Notes: generated from the sequence alone by a model not told the origin. Counted from the first letter of the stretch, positions 41,108 through 50,425 are shown. The stretch is 64,000 nucleotides of DNA from an uncultured Eggerthellaceae bacterium (GCA_947566075.1 CANOIM010000001.1:186001-250000), one strand, 5' to 3'. Numbers and translations: made by a program.

Positions 41108-41133
41108 GAAAGGCCCCCTTTCGGGGGCCTTTC
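41108..41133 (-). terminator. Strong bidirectional-type terminator at the end of the peptide-transport operon
   Basis: An 11-bp perfect stem, GAAAGGCCCCC (41108-41118) with GGGGGCCTTTC (41123-41133), has a TTTC loop. It lies 5 bp beyond the DapA-family stop codon on the minus strand. Confidence 0.85.
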
Positions 41134-41138
41134 TGATG

Positions 41139-42107
41139 CTAATCCCAGTCGAAGTTGATCAGGGAATCCTTGGGGACCATGCCCTCTTGCCTGAGCACAG
41201 CCACGATGGATCTCACGTCCTCACCCGTCAGGGCTTGCACTGGCTCGCGCATCTGATTGGTGTTGAAGATGCCCATCTGCCAGAGGGCCGTCTTGAAGGC
41301 CCCTACACCTGCCCCGAAGCCCACCGTGGCAGTGACCTTGCGGGTCATCATCATGAGGCGTGCTAAGTGGTCTTGGATCTTGGAGACACGTTCCCAGTCT
41401 CCTGCCTTCGCTGCATTCCATTGCTCAACATAGGCATGGGGGTCTATGTTGGCCAGTCCGGGGACAGAGCCATCAGCCCCGCCCAGGAGCGCCCCGTCTA
41501 CCACTACCTCATGGCCAGAGAGCAGCTGCAACGGATGACCTGCGTCTTCGTTCTCAAGCAGGAGCCAGCGGAAGGCCACATCGTCTCCGGAGGAATCCTT
41601 CACCCCTTGGATGACGCCATCGCGCCCTAGCTTGATGAGCATCTCCGGATCAAGCTTCGTGTGGACGCTGACCGGCAGGTCATAGGCGAACAGGGGCAGG
41701 TCAGTATGCTCACGGATCTGACGGAAGTGCCGCTCGTTCTCATGGGGGCCGCCCAGGGCATAGAAGGGGGCGGTGGCCACCAGCGCGTCTATGGGGAGCT
41801 TCGAGATGCGCTTCGCCTGAGCGATCACGCGCATGGTCTCCATGTCGATGATGCCCACGAGCACGGGCACACGCCCATCCACCACTTCCAAGGCGAATTC
41901 CAAGACCTCGAGACGTTGCTCATCGGTGAGGAATACCACTTCGCCGCTTGAACCTAAGAAGAACAACCCTGTGACGCCAGCATCGATCATCCGGTCGATG
42001 CTGGTCTTGAAGGCTTCCTTATCCAAGGTCCTATCACCCTTCAGCGGGATGATGACCGGAGGGATCACCCCGCTGAATCGCTTCAGATCGTCGTCGCACA
42101 TGGGCAT
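41139..42107 (-). CDS. DapA-family (DHDPS/N-acetylneuraminate lyase) aldolase
   Basis: This 322-residue class I aldolase of the DapA superfamily has the phosphate/carboxylate loop as GSSGE (GLFFLGSSGEV), the tyrosine in FAYDLP and the Schiff-base lysine in GVKDSSGD. Canonical dihydrodipicolinate synthases have G[ST]TGE and a YNVP tyrosine, so this is more likely a 2-oxoacid lyase of unknown substrate than the lysine-pathway enzyme. ATG at 42107 has AGGAG upstream. It is the last gene of the peptide ABC transporter operon, 11 nt after the ATPase, suggesting that the lyase acts on the imported compound. Confidence 0.82.
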   Translation of the reverse strand: MPMCDDDLKRFSGVIPPVIIPLKGDRTLDKEAFKTSIDRMIDAGVTGLFFLGSSGEVVFLTDEQRLEVLEFALEVVDGRVPVLVGIIDMETMRVIAQAKRISKLPIDALVATAPFYALGGPHENERHFRQIREHTDLPLFAYDLPVSVHTKLDPEMLIKLGRDGVIQGVKDSSGDDVAFRWLLLENEDAGHPLQLLSGHEVVVDGALLGGADGSVPGLANIDPHAYVEQWNAAKAGDWERVSKIQDHLARLMMMTRKVTATVGFGAGVGAFKTALWQMGIFNTNQMREPVQALTGEDVRSIVAVLRQEGMVPKDSLINFDWD

Positions 42108-42118
42108 GGGCGCATCTC

Positions 42119-43105
42119 CTATTCGCCGAGGTCTGGATGGAGCAACGAAGGCGCTGCTCCCAGCAAGAGCCGGGTGTAATCATCTTTGGGATTGTTGAAG
42201 ACCTCAGCAGCCGTGCCCTCTTCCACCGCTTGACCAGCGTTCATGACGATGATTCGATCAGAGATGTAGCGCACGGTCTGGATGTCATGGCTGATGAACA
42301 CCATGGCCAGGTTGAGCTCTTTCTTGAGATCCATCAAGAGGTTCAGGATCTGCGCGCGCACTGACACATCCAACGCGCTGGTAGGTTCGTCAGCGATGAT
42401 GGCATCGGGCTTCAAGGACAGCGCACGGGCGATGGCTACGCGCTGGCGTTGACCACCGGACAGTTGGCTTGGGAGCGCCTCCAGGGCGGATTCCGGAAGG
42501 CCTACCATCCCGATGAGCTCATGGACGCGCTTCTCGCGTTCCTCAGGGGTGCCCACCTTATGGACGATCATCGGATCCATGAGCTGGTCATGGACGGTCA
42601 TACGGGCGTTCAAGGCCGTGGCTGGGTCTTGGAAGACCACGGATATCACGCGGCCGATGACGCGTCGATCAGCTGCGGTGCGATGGGTGACATCCTTGCC
42701 CTTGAAGTACACCTTGCCGGAAGTGGGGGACTGCAGCCCGCACATCACGTTGGCGGTGGTGGACTTTCCGCAGCCGGATTCTCCCACGATGCCGATGGTC
42801 TCACCGGGCCACAGGCGCAAGGTGAGACCCCGGACCGCATGGACCAGGTTCGGATGCAGGATGGAACCGGTGCGGGTCTTGAAGGTGACCTTGATATCAT
42901 CTAGGAAGATGATAGGGGTCTCACCCTCATGTTCTTTGAGGGTTGCCTCCTCTGCCGCTGTGACCCTTGAGCGCTCTTCGGCTTCCTTGGCAGGGTCAGG
43001 GGCGGCCCCCTCTACCTCTTCATGGAGCTTCTCTTCCATTTCGGGGCTCATGGAACCCATGGATCCCATGACCTCTTCTGCTTGGGTAGTCAATGTTCTT
43101 GTCAT
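42119..43105 (-). CDS. Oligopeptide/dipeptide ABC transporter ATP-binding protein (DppF/OppF-like)
   Basis: This 328-residue ATPase has Walker A GESGCGKST, signature LSGGQRQRVAIARAL, Walker B IIADEPTSALD, H-loop FISHD and a C-terminal oligopeptide-type extension (DDYTRLLLGAAPSL). An N-terminal extension of about 60 acidic residues precedes the domain. I take the ATG at 43105, which overlaps the upstream stop as ATGA; an in-frame ATG at 43123 exists but lies inside the fusion gene. It supplies the second nucleotide-binding domain of the transporter. Confidence 0.9.
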   Translation of the reverse strand: MTRTLTTQAEEVMGSMGSMSPEMEEKLHEEVEGAAPDPAKEAEERSRVTAAEEATLKEHEGETPIIFLDDIKVTFKTRTGSILHPNLVHAVRGLTLRLWPGETIGIVGESGCGKSTTANVMCGLQSPTSGKVYFKGKDVTHRTAADRRVIGRVISVVFQDPATALNARMTVHDQLMDPMIVHKVGTPEEREKRVHELIGMVGLPESALEALPSQLSGGQRQRVAIARALSLKPDAIIADEPTSALDVSVRAQILNLLMDLKKELNLAMVFISHDIQTVRYISDRIIVMNAGQAVEEGTAAEVFNNPKDDYTRLLLGAAPSLLHPDLGE

Positions 43106-45255
43106 GATAGCTTGTCCGTCCACTCGATGGGGCCGCCCGGTGCATAGGGCTCTATGCCAAGGCGCTCGAGCTCATCATCTGGGAGCTCAGCATAGTAATG
43201 ATCAGAGCCTTCAAGCTGCTTGAGCACGGGCTTGACCGGGGATACCTTGTCCGGATGGCTTGACCGAGGCGTGAAGCGGTCTCCCTCGGGGAAATCCTTC
43301 GGGGAGGGGACAGAACCGGGTACTTGATGGAGCCTGTCGCCGCCCGCTTCGATGGAGAGCACTGAACCCAGAAGGCCGCGGGTGTACTCATGGATGGTGT
43401 TGGTGAGGATCTCCGTCACGGGGCCTTGCTCCACTACCTGGCCTGCGTACATGACGGTGATGGAGTTCGCCACCTCGGCCACCAGAGCCAGGTCATGGCT
43501 CACGAAGACCATGGCGAAGCCCAGCTCATGCTGGAGCTTGTTCAGGAGGTCAACCACCTGCTTCTGGACGGTCACGTCAAGAGCGGTGGTGGGCTCATCG
43601 GCGATGATGACCTTCGGGTCACGGGTGAGCGCCATGGCGATGAGCACGCGCTGGCGCTGGCCACCGGAGAGCTCATGGGGGTAGGAATCCAGGGTGCGCT
43701 TCGGATCCAATCCCACCAATTCCAGCAGCTCCTCGGCGCTGCGGGTGCCGCCCCGCTTGGTCAGCTGCTTCATCTGGGCCTTGATGAGCATGGAGGGGTT
43801 CAAGGATGAGAGGGCGTCCTGGTAGATCATGGCTATCTCGCGGCCACGCAGCTGGTTCATCTCACGTTCAGAGAGGTCTAGCAGGTTCTTGCCGTCATAG
43901 AGGATCTCACCAGAGATCTGAGCCTTGCGATCCAACAGCCCCATGATGGCCAAGGAAGTGATGGATTTGCCGCAGCCGGATTCGCCCACCAGGCCCATGG
44001 TCTGATGGGGACGCACGACGAAGTTCAAGTGATCCACCACGTTCACGTCGCCGTGGCGGGGGAACTTGATGCAGAGGTCCTTGACCTCCAAGATGGGCTT
44101 CACAGATGTGTCCGTGGTGAAGCGGTCTTTGCGCTTGGCCTCTATCTCACGCAGGGCTGCCAGGCGCTTCTCCAGCATCTCAGCCTGAGCGGCGTAGGCC
44201 AGCTTCGGGTCAGCCACCATGCGGTCAGCTTCGCGATTGCCCGCCAGCTTGTCATCGCCTGTGGCAACCGGCGCTTTCGCCGGAGCTGCCATGGCATCGG
44301 TGATGCCCTCGGAGAAGATGTTCAAGCAGAGCACCGTGATCATGATGGCCAGGCCCGGGAAGAGCGCTTGCCACCAGCGGCCTGCCAATACGCCGTCGCG
44401 GGCATCAGCCAGGATGTTGCCCCAAGTGGGGGTTGGCTCGGGGATGCCAGCGGAGATGAACGACAGGGACGCTTCAAAGACGATGGCATCGGCCACCAGC
44501 ACGATGGTGAACACGAGCACGGGGGCGATGCAGTTGCGGATGACGTGCTTCACCAAGATCCAATTGGCCCGTGCGCCGGACACGATGACCGCGCGGACAT
44601 AGTCTTGGTTGTATTCGCTCATCACATTCGCACGCACGATGCGGGCGATCTGGGGTATGTACAGAAAGCCGATGGCGAAGATGAGCGAGGGCACGGAATT
44701 GCCGAACACGATGACGAAGGTGGCGGCCAGAGCGATGCCCGGGAAGGACATGATGATGTCCAGGATGCGCATGATGAGGTTGGAGAGCCACGAGCGCACG
44801 ATGGCAGCCAAGGATCCGATGATGGAGCCGAAGACCAGCGCGAAGGCGGTGGCTCCCAGGCCGATGACCAAGGAGTACCGAGCGCCGTACATCATGCGTG
44901 ACAACACGTCACGGCCTTTGTCGTCGGTGCCGAAGGGGAACGTGCCATCCGGGGCTTGGCGGGCCGTGAAGATCTCGTAGGGGTTGTGGGGCGCCAAGAA
45001 GTTGGCGAAGACGGCAACCAGCACGATGAGCACCAGGATGACCAGGGATATGCGGGCGCCGATGGTCATGGACTTCCACCTGCGGAAGCGCACGCGGCCC
45101 TCTAGCTTCTCGGTGGTCTTCTCGCGCAGCTTCGGATCAGTCAGACCGGGTTTCTTGGGAGTTGCGCCACCGCCACCGCTAGCCCCCTGGGCTAGCATCT
45201 CGTCACGGTTGGCGTCGTCTACATGGGTTGTCATGAGATTATCGTTTCCTGTCAT
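43102..45255 (-). CDS. Fused peptide ABC permease (DppC-like) and ATPase (DppD-like)
   Basis: The protein has 717 residues in two parts. Residues about 60-330 form a DppC/OppC-type permease with the EAA-like loop (LSFISAGIPEPTPTWGNILAD). After a linker of about 70 residues rich in Ala, Glu and Lys comes a DppD-type ATPase with Walker A GESGCGKS, signature LSGGQRQRVLIAMAL and Walker B VIIADEPTTALD. The reading frame is uninterrupted, so it is a real fusion and not a missed stop. It has AGGAG 9 nt upstream of the ATG. With DppB and DppF it would make a complete importer. Confidence 0.9.
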   Translation of the reverse strand: MTGNDNLMTTHVDDANRDEMLAQGASGGGGATPKKPGLTDPKLREKTTEKLEGRVRFRRWKSMTIGARISLVILVLIVLVAVFANFLAPHNPYEIFTARQAPDGTFPFGTDDKGRDVLSRMMYGARYSLVIGLGATAFALVFGSIIGSLAAIVRSWLSNLIMRILDIIMSFPGIALAATFVIVFGNSVPSLIFAIGFLYIPQIARIVRANVMSEYNQDYVRAVIVSGARANWILVKHVIRNCIAPVLVFTIVLVADAIVFEASLSFISAGIPEPTPTWGNILADARDGVLAGRWWQALFPGLAIMITVLCLNIFSEGITDAMAAPAKAPVATGDDKLAGNREADRMVADPKLAYAAQAEMLEKRLAALREIEAKRKDRFTTDTSVKPILEVKDLCIKFPRHGDVNVVDHLNFVVRPHQTMGLVGESGCGKSITSLAIMGLLDRKAQISGEILYDGKNLLDLSEREMNQLRGREIAMIYQDALSSLNPSMLIKAQMKQLTKRGGTRSAEELLELVGLDPKRTLDSYPHELSGGQRQRVLIAMALTRDPKVIIADEPTTALDVTVQKQVVDLLNKLQHELGFAMVFVSHDLALVAEVANSITVMYAGQVVEQGPVTEILTNTIHEYTRGLLGSVLSIEAGGDRLHQVPGSVPSPKDFPEGDRFTPRSSHPDKVSPVKPVLKQLEGSDHYYAELPDDELERLGIEPYAPGGPIEWTDKLS

Positions 45256-45257
45256 GG

Positions 45258-46205
45258 CTACACGCTCCTGATCCGCGGGTCAATGAGGATGTAGAGCATG
45301 TCGACGATGATGTTGATGATGATGAAGGCCACGGCTACGGTGAGCACGACCCCTTGCACTAGATAGATGTAATTGGATTGGATGCCGGATACGATGGCCA
45401 TGCCCATGCCGGGTAGGTTGAAGATGACCTCGATGATGACCGCACCGCCGATGAGGTAGCCGATGCGCAGGCCCAATACGGTGACGGGGGTGATGAGCGC
45501 GTTGCGCAGCACATTGCGGGCCACCACGACGCTCTTGGGGATGCCTGCACCCAAAGCAGTGCGGACATAGTCCTTATCCAATTCCTCCACCATGGAGGTG
45601 CGCACCACGCGGGTGAGCTGACCGGCTACGGGTACGCCCAGGGATATGGCAGGCAAGAGCATGCGCATGAACCAACCGCCCGGGTCCACCGTGAAGTCAG
45701 GCAGCTTGCCTGAAGCGGGGAGCACGCCCTGGAAGGCCAGGATCAAGAGCACTGCCAACCAGAAGGAGGGCGTTGCGATGCAAGCGATGGAGAAGATGCG
45801 GATGATCTGATCTGGCCACCGATCCCTATAGAGAGCAGAGATGACGCCCAGGATGACAGCCACCACCACACCGAAGATGAGCCCCAGGAAGGTCAGCTGG
45901 AGGGTGATGGGGAGCGCCTCCATGACACGGGCGGTCACGCTGGCCCGAGAAGCGCCATAGGTGCCCAGATCCCCCTGGAACATGCCCAGCATGAAGTTTC
46001 CATACTGGACGATGATGGGATCGTTCAGGCCGTTCTCTTCTCTGTAGGCCTGGGCTTGGGCTTCTGTGGCGTTCTCACCCAAGACCGAATAAGCTGGGTC
46101 AATGGGGGAGAGCGACATGATGAAGAATACGAGAATGGTGACGCCTAGGATCATGACCGGTAGCCACAGGATGCGGTTGCCGATGAGCCTCAACAGGTTA
46201 TTCAC
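45258..46205 (-). CDS. Peptide ABC transporter permease (DppB/OppB-like)
   Basis: This 315-residue permease has about six helices. It starts with NNLLRLIGNRILWLPVMILG and has the GAGIPKSVVVARNVLRNALI EAA loop and the C-terminal LYILIDPRI. I choose GTG at 46205, with GAGGAGGGG 3 nt upstream; an ATG at 46232 would add nine residues without a ribosome binding site. It pairs with the permease half of the downstream fusion protein. The gap to that gene is 2 nt. Confidence 0.92.
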   Translation of the reverse strand: MNNLLRLIGNRILWLPVMILGVTILVFFIMSLSPIDPAYSVLGENATEAQAQAYREENGLNDPIIVQYGNFMLGMFQGDLGTYGASRASVTARVMEALPITLQLTFLGLIFGVVVAVILGVISALYRDRWPDQIIRIFSIACIATPSFWLAVLLILAFQGVLPASGKLPDFTVDPGGWFMRMLLPAISLGVPVAGQLTRVVRTSMVEELDKDYVRTALGAGIPKSVVVARNVLRNALITPVTVLGLRIGYLIGGAVIIEVIFNLPGMGMAIVSGIQSNYIYLVQGVVLTVAVAFIIINIIVDMLYILIDPRIRSV

Positions 46206-46297
46206 ATTCCCCTCCTCTCTCGACGCTTGCATTGAACTGCTACGCTGGTCTCAGTTTACCTCATAGACCCCTTGAATGGTATAGCGGGAAAAGAGAA

Positions 46298-46320
46298 AGG
46301 GCCTGCATGACGCAGGCCCT
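46298..46320 (-). terminator. Internal terminator or stabiliser between the binding protein and permease genes
   Basis: AGGGCCTGC (46298-46306) pairs with GCAGGCCCT (46312-46320). On the minus strand a T-rich stretch follows. Such partial terminators lower permease expression relative to the binding protein, matching the usual stoichiometry. Confidence 0.6.
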
Positions 46321-46356
46321 CATCGTAGATATCTTCGCCTTCGAGCGAGGACGGTC

Positions 46357-47943
46357 CTACTGCAGCGGCGTGGTGCCCAGGAACACGAGGCCCGTAGTGG
46401 AGATGGGGGCGAAGTCTTCCAGCTTCTCAGCCGTGTAAGCAGTACCGGTCTCACGATGGAACAGCGGATACAGCGGCACGTTCTCAGCGATGAGATCGAA
46501 GCACTGGTTCCAGATGTCCTGCTGCTTGGCGGCGTCTGCCTCTTCGCGAGCACTCTGGAGCAGCGTCTGGAGCTCAGCCCACTCAGGAGTGCTGTTCCAG
46601 CAAGAGCGGCCCTGGGTCCATACGTTGTCACCATACCACCAGGTCATGAGCAGGTCAGGGTCATTGCCGAAGCAAGACGGGTCACCCGGGGTGAGCATGA
46701 CATCGTAGGGGAGGATCTCCTCGGACGGCGCCAGGGCTGCCCAGTCGATCTTCGTCTCGTTGATGGTCACTTCGATGCCTGCAGCGGCCAGGTCTTCCTT
46801 GATCTGGGCTGCCAGAGCGGAGACCCAGTTGTTGTTGACCATGAGCTCACAGGTGATGGAGGGCTGGTTGGCCTCAGCCAGGAGCGCCTTGGCCTTGTCA
46901 ACATCATGGGTGTAGACCGTGGAGGCACGATGGTAGTTGGAGTAAGCCTCGGGCAGGAAAGACGTGGCTGCTACAGCATGGCCGTCCATCTGGTTGGCGA
47001 TGAGCTTCTCAACGTCGATGGCGTAGTAGAACGCCTGGCGAACGCGGACGTCATCGAACGGAGCCTTCTTCGTGTTGAACATGAGGAAGGGCAGAGCGAA
47101 GCCAGGAACGTATTCCACAGCAGCGCCGGAGCCAGCGATCTGGTCAGCATTGGTGTCAGGTACATTTTCTATGACCTGAACGGAGCCGTCGGTGATGGCC
47201 GTGGTGCGGGAGGTGGCGTCAAGCAGGATGTTCCAATCCATCTGCTCGCAGGTGGCCGGGAGGGTGCCGTTGTAGTTCGGGTTCGGCTTGAAGGTGATGG
47301 TGCCGCCGTCGTCACCGTTGATGGTGTCATACATCCACGGACCGGTGCCGATGGGCATGGTCTTCAGCTGATCTTCGGTGGCAGAGGCCGGGAAGATCTT
47401 GACCACGGACAAACGGCCCTTGAGCAGGGATGCGAAGGGGTACTTCAGGGTGATGGTGACCGTCTTGTCATCCTTGGCGGTGACGGAGTCAATGAAGGAG
47501 AGGAAGGCACCATAGGTGTCATCGGCCATGTTGGCTTCGAAGGAGGCAACGACGTCAGCAGAGGTCACATCAGTGCCATCGGAGAACTTCGCGCCCTCAC
47601 GCAGGCCTACCTCGTAGACGGTGTCAGAGACCTCAACGGGCTCACCGTCAGCCAGAGCGGTGTAGGTGGTGTAGTTGTGAAGGTCAAGATCATAGAGGCC
47701 TTCGAACACATGCCAGGTAGCGGCGAGCATCAGAGCGGAGCTGTTGCCAATGGGGTTGCAGTTCGTGGACGAGTAGGCACAAGCTGCGAAGATGGACTCG
47801 GCCGGTGTGGAGCTTCCAGCTGCAGAGCTGTCAGAGCTAGACGCTTCCTTAGAGCCGCACCCGCTCAGGGCGAGCGCCGCGACAGCACCCGTGGCTGCCG
47901 TCCCTGCCAGGAATCCTCGGCGAGTCAGTTTCGGTTGTTCCAT
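46357..47943 (-). CDS. Peptide ABC transporter substrate-binding lipoprotein (family 5)
   Basis: This 528-residue SBP_bac_5 protein has LTRRGFLAG (twin-arginine-like) at residues 6-14 and a lipobox LSGC with Cys29, so it may be exported folded and lipidated. A Ser/Ala-rich linker follows. The body has the family features FSDGTDVTSADVVASFE and AFYYAIDVEKLI. The ATG at 47943 has GGAGGG upstream and is preferred over the ATG at 47955. It defines a dipeptide, oligopeptide or related ligand; specificity cannot be read from sequence. Confidence 0.9.
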   Translation of the reverse strand: MEQPKLTRRGFLAGTAATGAVAALALSGCGSKEASSSDSSAAGSSTPAESIFAACAYSSTNCNPIGNSSALMLAATWHVFEGLYDLDLHNYTTYTALADGEPVEVSDTVYEVGLREGAKFSDGTDVTSADVVASFEANMADDTYGAFLSFIDSVTAKDDKTVTITLKYPFASLLKGRLSVVKIFPASATEDQLKTMPIGTGPWMYDTINGDDGGTITFKPNPNYNGTLPATCEQMDWNILLDATSRTTAITDGSVQVIENVPDTNADQIAGSGAAVEYVPGFALPFLMFNTKKAPFDDVRVRQAFYYAIDVEKLIANQMDGHAVAATSFLPEAYSNYHRASTVYTHDVDKAKALLAEANQPSITCELMVNNNWVSALAAQIKEDLAAAGIEVTINETKIDWAALAPSEEILPYDVMLTPGDPSCFGNDPDLLMTWWYGDNVWTQGRSCWNSTPEWAELQTLLQSAREEADAAKQQDIWNQCFDLIAENVPLYPLFHRETGTAYTAEKLEDFAPISTTGLVFLGTTPLQ

Positions 47944-48007
47944 TGTTCCCTCCAACTAAGGTCTGAGGGCGCCTGCCCCCGGTTAAGCCCATGCTAGGTC
48001 ACGGGCT

Positions 48008-48035
48008 TTTATACAGTGCGCTATTATGATGGAAA
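48008..48035 (-). promoter_or_regulatory. Candidate promoter of the peptide-transport operon
   Basis: On the minus strand TTTCCA (48035-48030) and TATAAA (48013-48008) are spaced 16 bp apart, about 65 nt before the binding-protein start. It fits a sigma-70-type promoter, although the -35 is weak. Confidence 0.4.
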
Positions 48036-48098
48036 TCGTGCCTGAAAGATAGTGCTGCGCCCACTTTGCCCCCGGTTCACAAAATACCCTTCATCTGA

Positions 48099-48140
48099 CC
48101 GCTTACCGGAAGGTGTTGCTGAAGGTTCCCCCGCTTACCG
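48099..48140 (+). repeat. Direct repeat CCGCTTACCG upstream of porGDAB
   Basis: CCGCTTACCG occurs at 48099-48108 and at 48131-48140. The copies are 32 bp apart, close to three helical turns, in the 374-bp intergenic region between the divergent transporter and por operons. They may be operator half-sites. TAAC-N6-GTTA (48194-48207) is a second inverted element nearby. The rest of the gap shows no gene; short open frames there overlap on both strands without similarity. Confidence 0.35.
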
Positions 48141-48317
48141 CTCTTGTTCATCCCGTTCATCTGCTCACGCTTCTCGGAGGGCAGAGGCGAATGTAACCAT
48201 ATTGTTATCATCTTTTCGCTCGGTTTCATGGCCTCCTTTCCGTTTTCATAGGATGATATGGGGCTCGGCAACAGACCGAGCGAATCCGCTTTTGACAGAT
48301 GCAAGGAGAGGAGAGGA

Positions 48318-48893
48318 ATGTCCAAGCTGACTGAGATCCGATGGCATGCCCGGGCTGGTCAGGGGGCTGTGACCGCCGCCAAGCTGGTGGCAGATGCAGC
48401 GCTTCTGCAAGGTGCCTACATCCAGGCCATGCCAGAGTACGGTCCTGAGCGCACGGGCGCGCCGCTGAAGGCCTACACCCGCGTGAGCGATTCCCCCATC
48501 GAGGTTCACAACACCATCGTGAACCCTGATATCGTCGTCGTGCTTGATGACACGCTGCTCGACACCGTCGATGTGGCTGAAGGCATCCGCGAGGATGGTT
48601 GCATCATCTTGAATACCGAGATGGATGCCGCAGCAGCGGTATCCGCGCTCCATGCGCCTGCTGGCGTGAAGGTGGCCATCGTGGATGCCTCTGGCATCGC
48701 CCTGGACACCATCAAGCGCGATATCCCGAACACGCCCATCGTGGGCGCGCTTTCCCAGGTGACCGGCGTGGTACCGGTGGACGCGGTGAAGGAGCGCTTG
48801 GTGGAGACGTTCGGCAAGAAGTTCTCCCAGGAGATGATCGATGCGAACCTGGCGTCGGTGGATAGAGCCTATGAGGAGGTGCACGTAGCATGA
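48318..48893 (+). CDS. porG: 2-oxoacid:ferredoxin oxidoreductase, gamma subunit
   Basis: This 191-residue protein reads LTEIRWHARAGQGAVTAAKL, with the gamma-subunit signature and GPERTGAPLKAYTRVSD. GGAGAGGAG precedes the ATG at 48318. It is the first of four genes (gamma, delta, alpha, beta) for an oxygen-sensitive complex that oxidatively decarboxylates pyruvate or a related 2-oxoacid to acyl-CoA and reduces ferredoxin. The order and sequence fit the pyruvate type, but substrate is inferred. Confidence 0.92.
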   Translation: MSKLTEIRWHARAGQGAVTAAKLVADAALLQGAYIQAMPEYGPERTGAPLKAYTRVSDSPIEVHNTIVNPDIVVVLDDTLLDTVDVAEGIREDGCIILNTEMDAAAAVSALHAPAGVKVAIVDASGIALDTIKRDIPNTPIVGALSQVTGVVPVDAVKERLVETFGKKFSQEMIDANLASVDRAYEEVHVA

Positions 48894-49207
48894 AGATGCC
48901 CGATCTTTCCACGTTCGAGGATTGGAAGCCCGAGGAGTTCCCGAAGGGCCTCATCTGCAATGCTGGCACATCCCGCGAATACATCACGGGAGGGTGGCGT
49001 TCCATGCGCCCGGTGTGGGATGCAGATAAGTGCACCAGCTGCATGATGTGCTGGGTGGTGTGCCCTGATTCCTCCATCCAGGTGCAAGATGGCACCATGA
49101 CCGGCATTGACTATGACCACTGCAAGGGATGCGGCGTCTGCGTCCATGAGTGCCGCTTCGACGCCCTGGACTTCATCCGTGAGGATGAAGCGGAAGGGGT
49201 GAGGTAG
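48890..49207 (+). CDS. porD: 2-oxoacid:ferredoxin oxidoreductase, delta subunit (2[4Fe-4S])
   Basis: This 105-residue ferredoxin-like subunit has two clusters, CTSCMMCWVVCPDSS and CKGCGVCVHECRFDA, both in C-x2-C-x2-C-x3-C[PR] form. It carries electrons from the catalytic subunits to free ferredoxin. Its start overlaps the porG stop as ATGA, and its stop abuts the porA start with no gap. Confidence 0.93.
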   Translation: MKMPDLSTFEDWKPEEFPKGLICNAGTSREYITGGWRSMRPVWDADKCTSCMMCWVVCPDSSIQVQDGTMTGIDYDHCKGCGVCVHECRFDALDFIREDEAEGVR

Positions 49208-50425
49208 ATGACCGCTTCTAAGCCGTTCTCCGCCACCGGTAACCAGATGATCGCTGAGGCCATGCGCCAGGCGAATCCGGATGTCATGGCGGCTTACCCC
49301 ATCACGCCCCAGACCACCATCGTTGAGAACTACGCGAAGTACGTGGCCAATGGCCTGGTCACCACCGAATTCGTGACCGTTGAATCCGAGCATTCGGCCA
49401 TGTCCGCCTGCGTGGGCGCCTCTGCGGCCGGTGCGCGCGTGGCCACGGCCACGGCCAGCCAGGGCCTGGCCCTCATGTGGGAGGAGCTGTTCATCGCCGC
49501 GGGCATGAGGCTCCCCATCGTCATGGCGAACGCCAACCGCGCCCTTTCGGCCCCCATCAACATCCATGGTGACCACTCTGATGTCATGGGCGCCCGGGAC
49601 ACCGGCTGGATCATCTTCTTCGCCGAAACGGCCCAAGAGGCTTATGACAACACCGTCATCAGCTTCCCCATCGCTGAGGACAAGGATGTCCAGCTGCCGG
49701 TGATGACCACGCTGGACGGCTTCATCACCAGCCACGCCATGGAGCGTTGCGTCATGGAAGACGATGACACCGTGGCCAAGTTCGTGGGCAGCTATGAGCC
49801 GGTCAATGGTCTTCTGACCAGCGCTGACCCCATCGGGGCGGGCATGTTCGCCAATGGGTCCTCCTACATGAAGTCCCGAGCGGTGCTGCGCCGCGCCTGC
49901 CAGGATTCCCTTCCTATCATAGAGAAGGTGGGTAATGCCTGGGCGAAGGAATGCGGCCGTCCCTTCCAGCTGGTTGACACCTGGGAGACGGAGGACGCTG
50001 ATCTGATCGTGGTGGTTCTGGGCTCTGCTGCAGGCAACATGCGCCATGTGGGCCGTGAACTGCGGGCGGAGGGCAAGAAGGTGGGCGTCGTACGTCCGCG
50101 CGTGTACCGTCCGTTCCCGGCCAAGCAGATAGCCGAGGCCTGCAAGGGCGCCAAGGCCATCGCCATCATGGATCGCGCTGATTCCATCGGCGGTCAGTTC
50201 GGGCCTCTGGCGGTGGACGTCATGAGCGCGCTCTACGCCGAAGGGGTCAACATCCCCATGCATAACTACATCTACGGCCTGGGTGGCAATGACCTCACCA
50301 ACGAAACGGTGATGAGCGTCTACGCCAACCTGGAGAAGCTGGCAAGCGGAGAAGCGCAGAGCGGTCAGCTGACCTATCTGGGCATGCAGGAAGCGGAAGG
50401 GGCTGAGAACGAATGGCTAGCATAA
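49208..50425 (+). CDS. porA: 2-oxoacid:ferredoxin oxidoreductase, alpha subunit
   Basis: This 405-residue subunit has YPITPQTTIVENY, then the catalytic core TVESEHSAMSACVGASAAGA and TATASQGLALMWEEL, and the hydrophobic-pocket stretch RALSAPINIHGDHSD. It forms the active site together with the beta subunit. The C-terminal 13 nt overlap porB. AGGTGAGGTAG precedes the ATG. Confidence 0.93.
   Translation: MTASKPFSATGNQMIAEAMRQANPDVMAAYPITPQTTIVENYAKYVANGLVTTEFVTVESEHSAMSACVGASAAGARVATATASQGLALMWEELFIAAGMRLPIVMANANRALSAPINIHGDHSDVMGARDTGWIIFFAETAQEAYDNTVISFPIAEDKDVQLPVMTTLDGFITSHAMERCVMEDDDTVAKFVGSYEPVNGLLTSADPIGAGMFANGSSYMKSRAVLRRACQDSLPIIEKVGNAWAKECGRPFQLVDTWETEDADLIVVVLGSAAGNMRHVGRELRAEGKKVGVVRPRVYRPFPAKQIAEACKGAKAIAIMDRADSIGGQFGPLAVDVMSALYAEGVNIPMHNYIYGLGGNDLTNETVMSVYANLEKLASGEAQSGQLTYLGMQEAEGAENEWLA

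Noticed and set aside
43102..45255. Sequencing error creating the permease-ATPase fusion
   Set aside because: The linker is in frame, has no ribosome binding site or start in the linker region, and both domains are full length, so a real fusion is more likely.
48052..48330. Short open frames on both strands upstream of porG
   Set aside because: They overlap each other and the operator and leader region, and show no family features.
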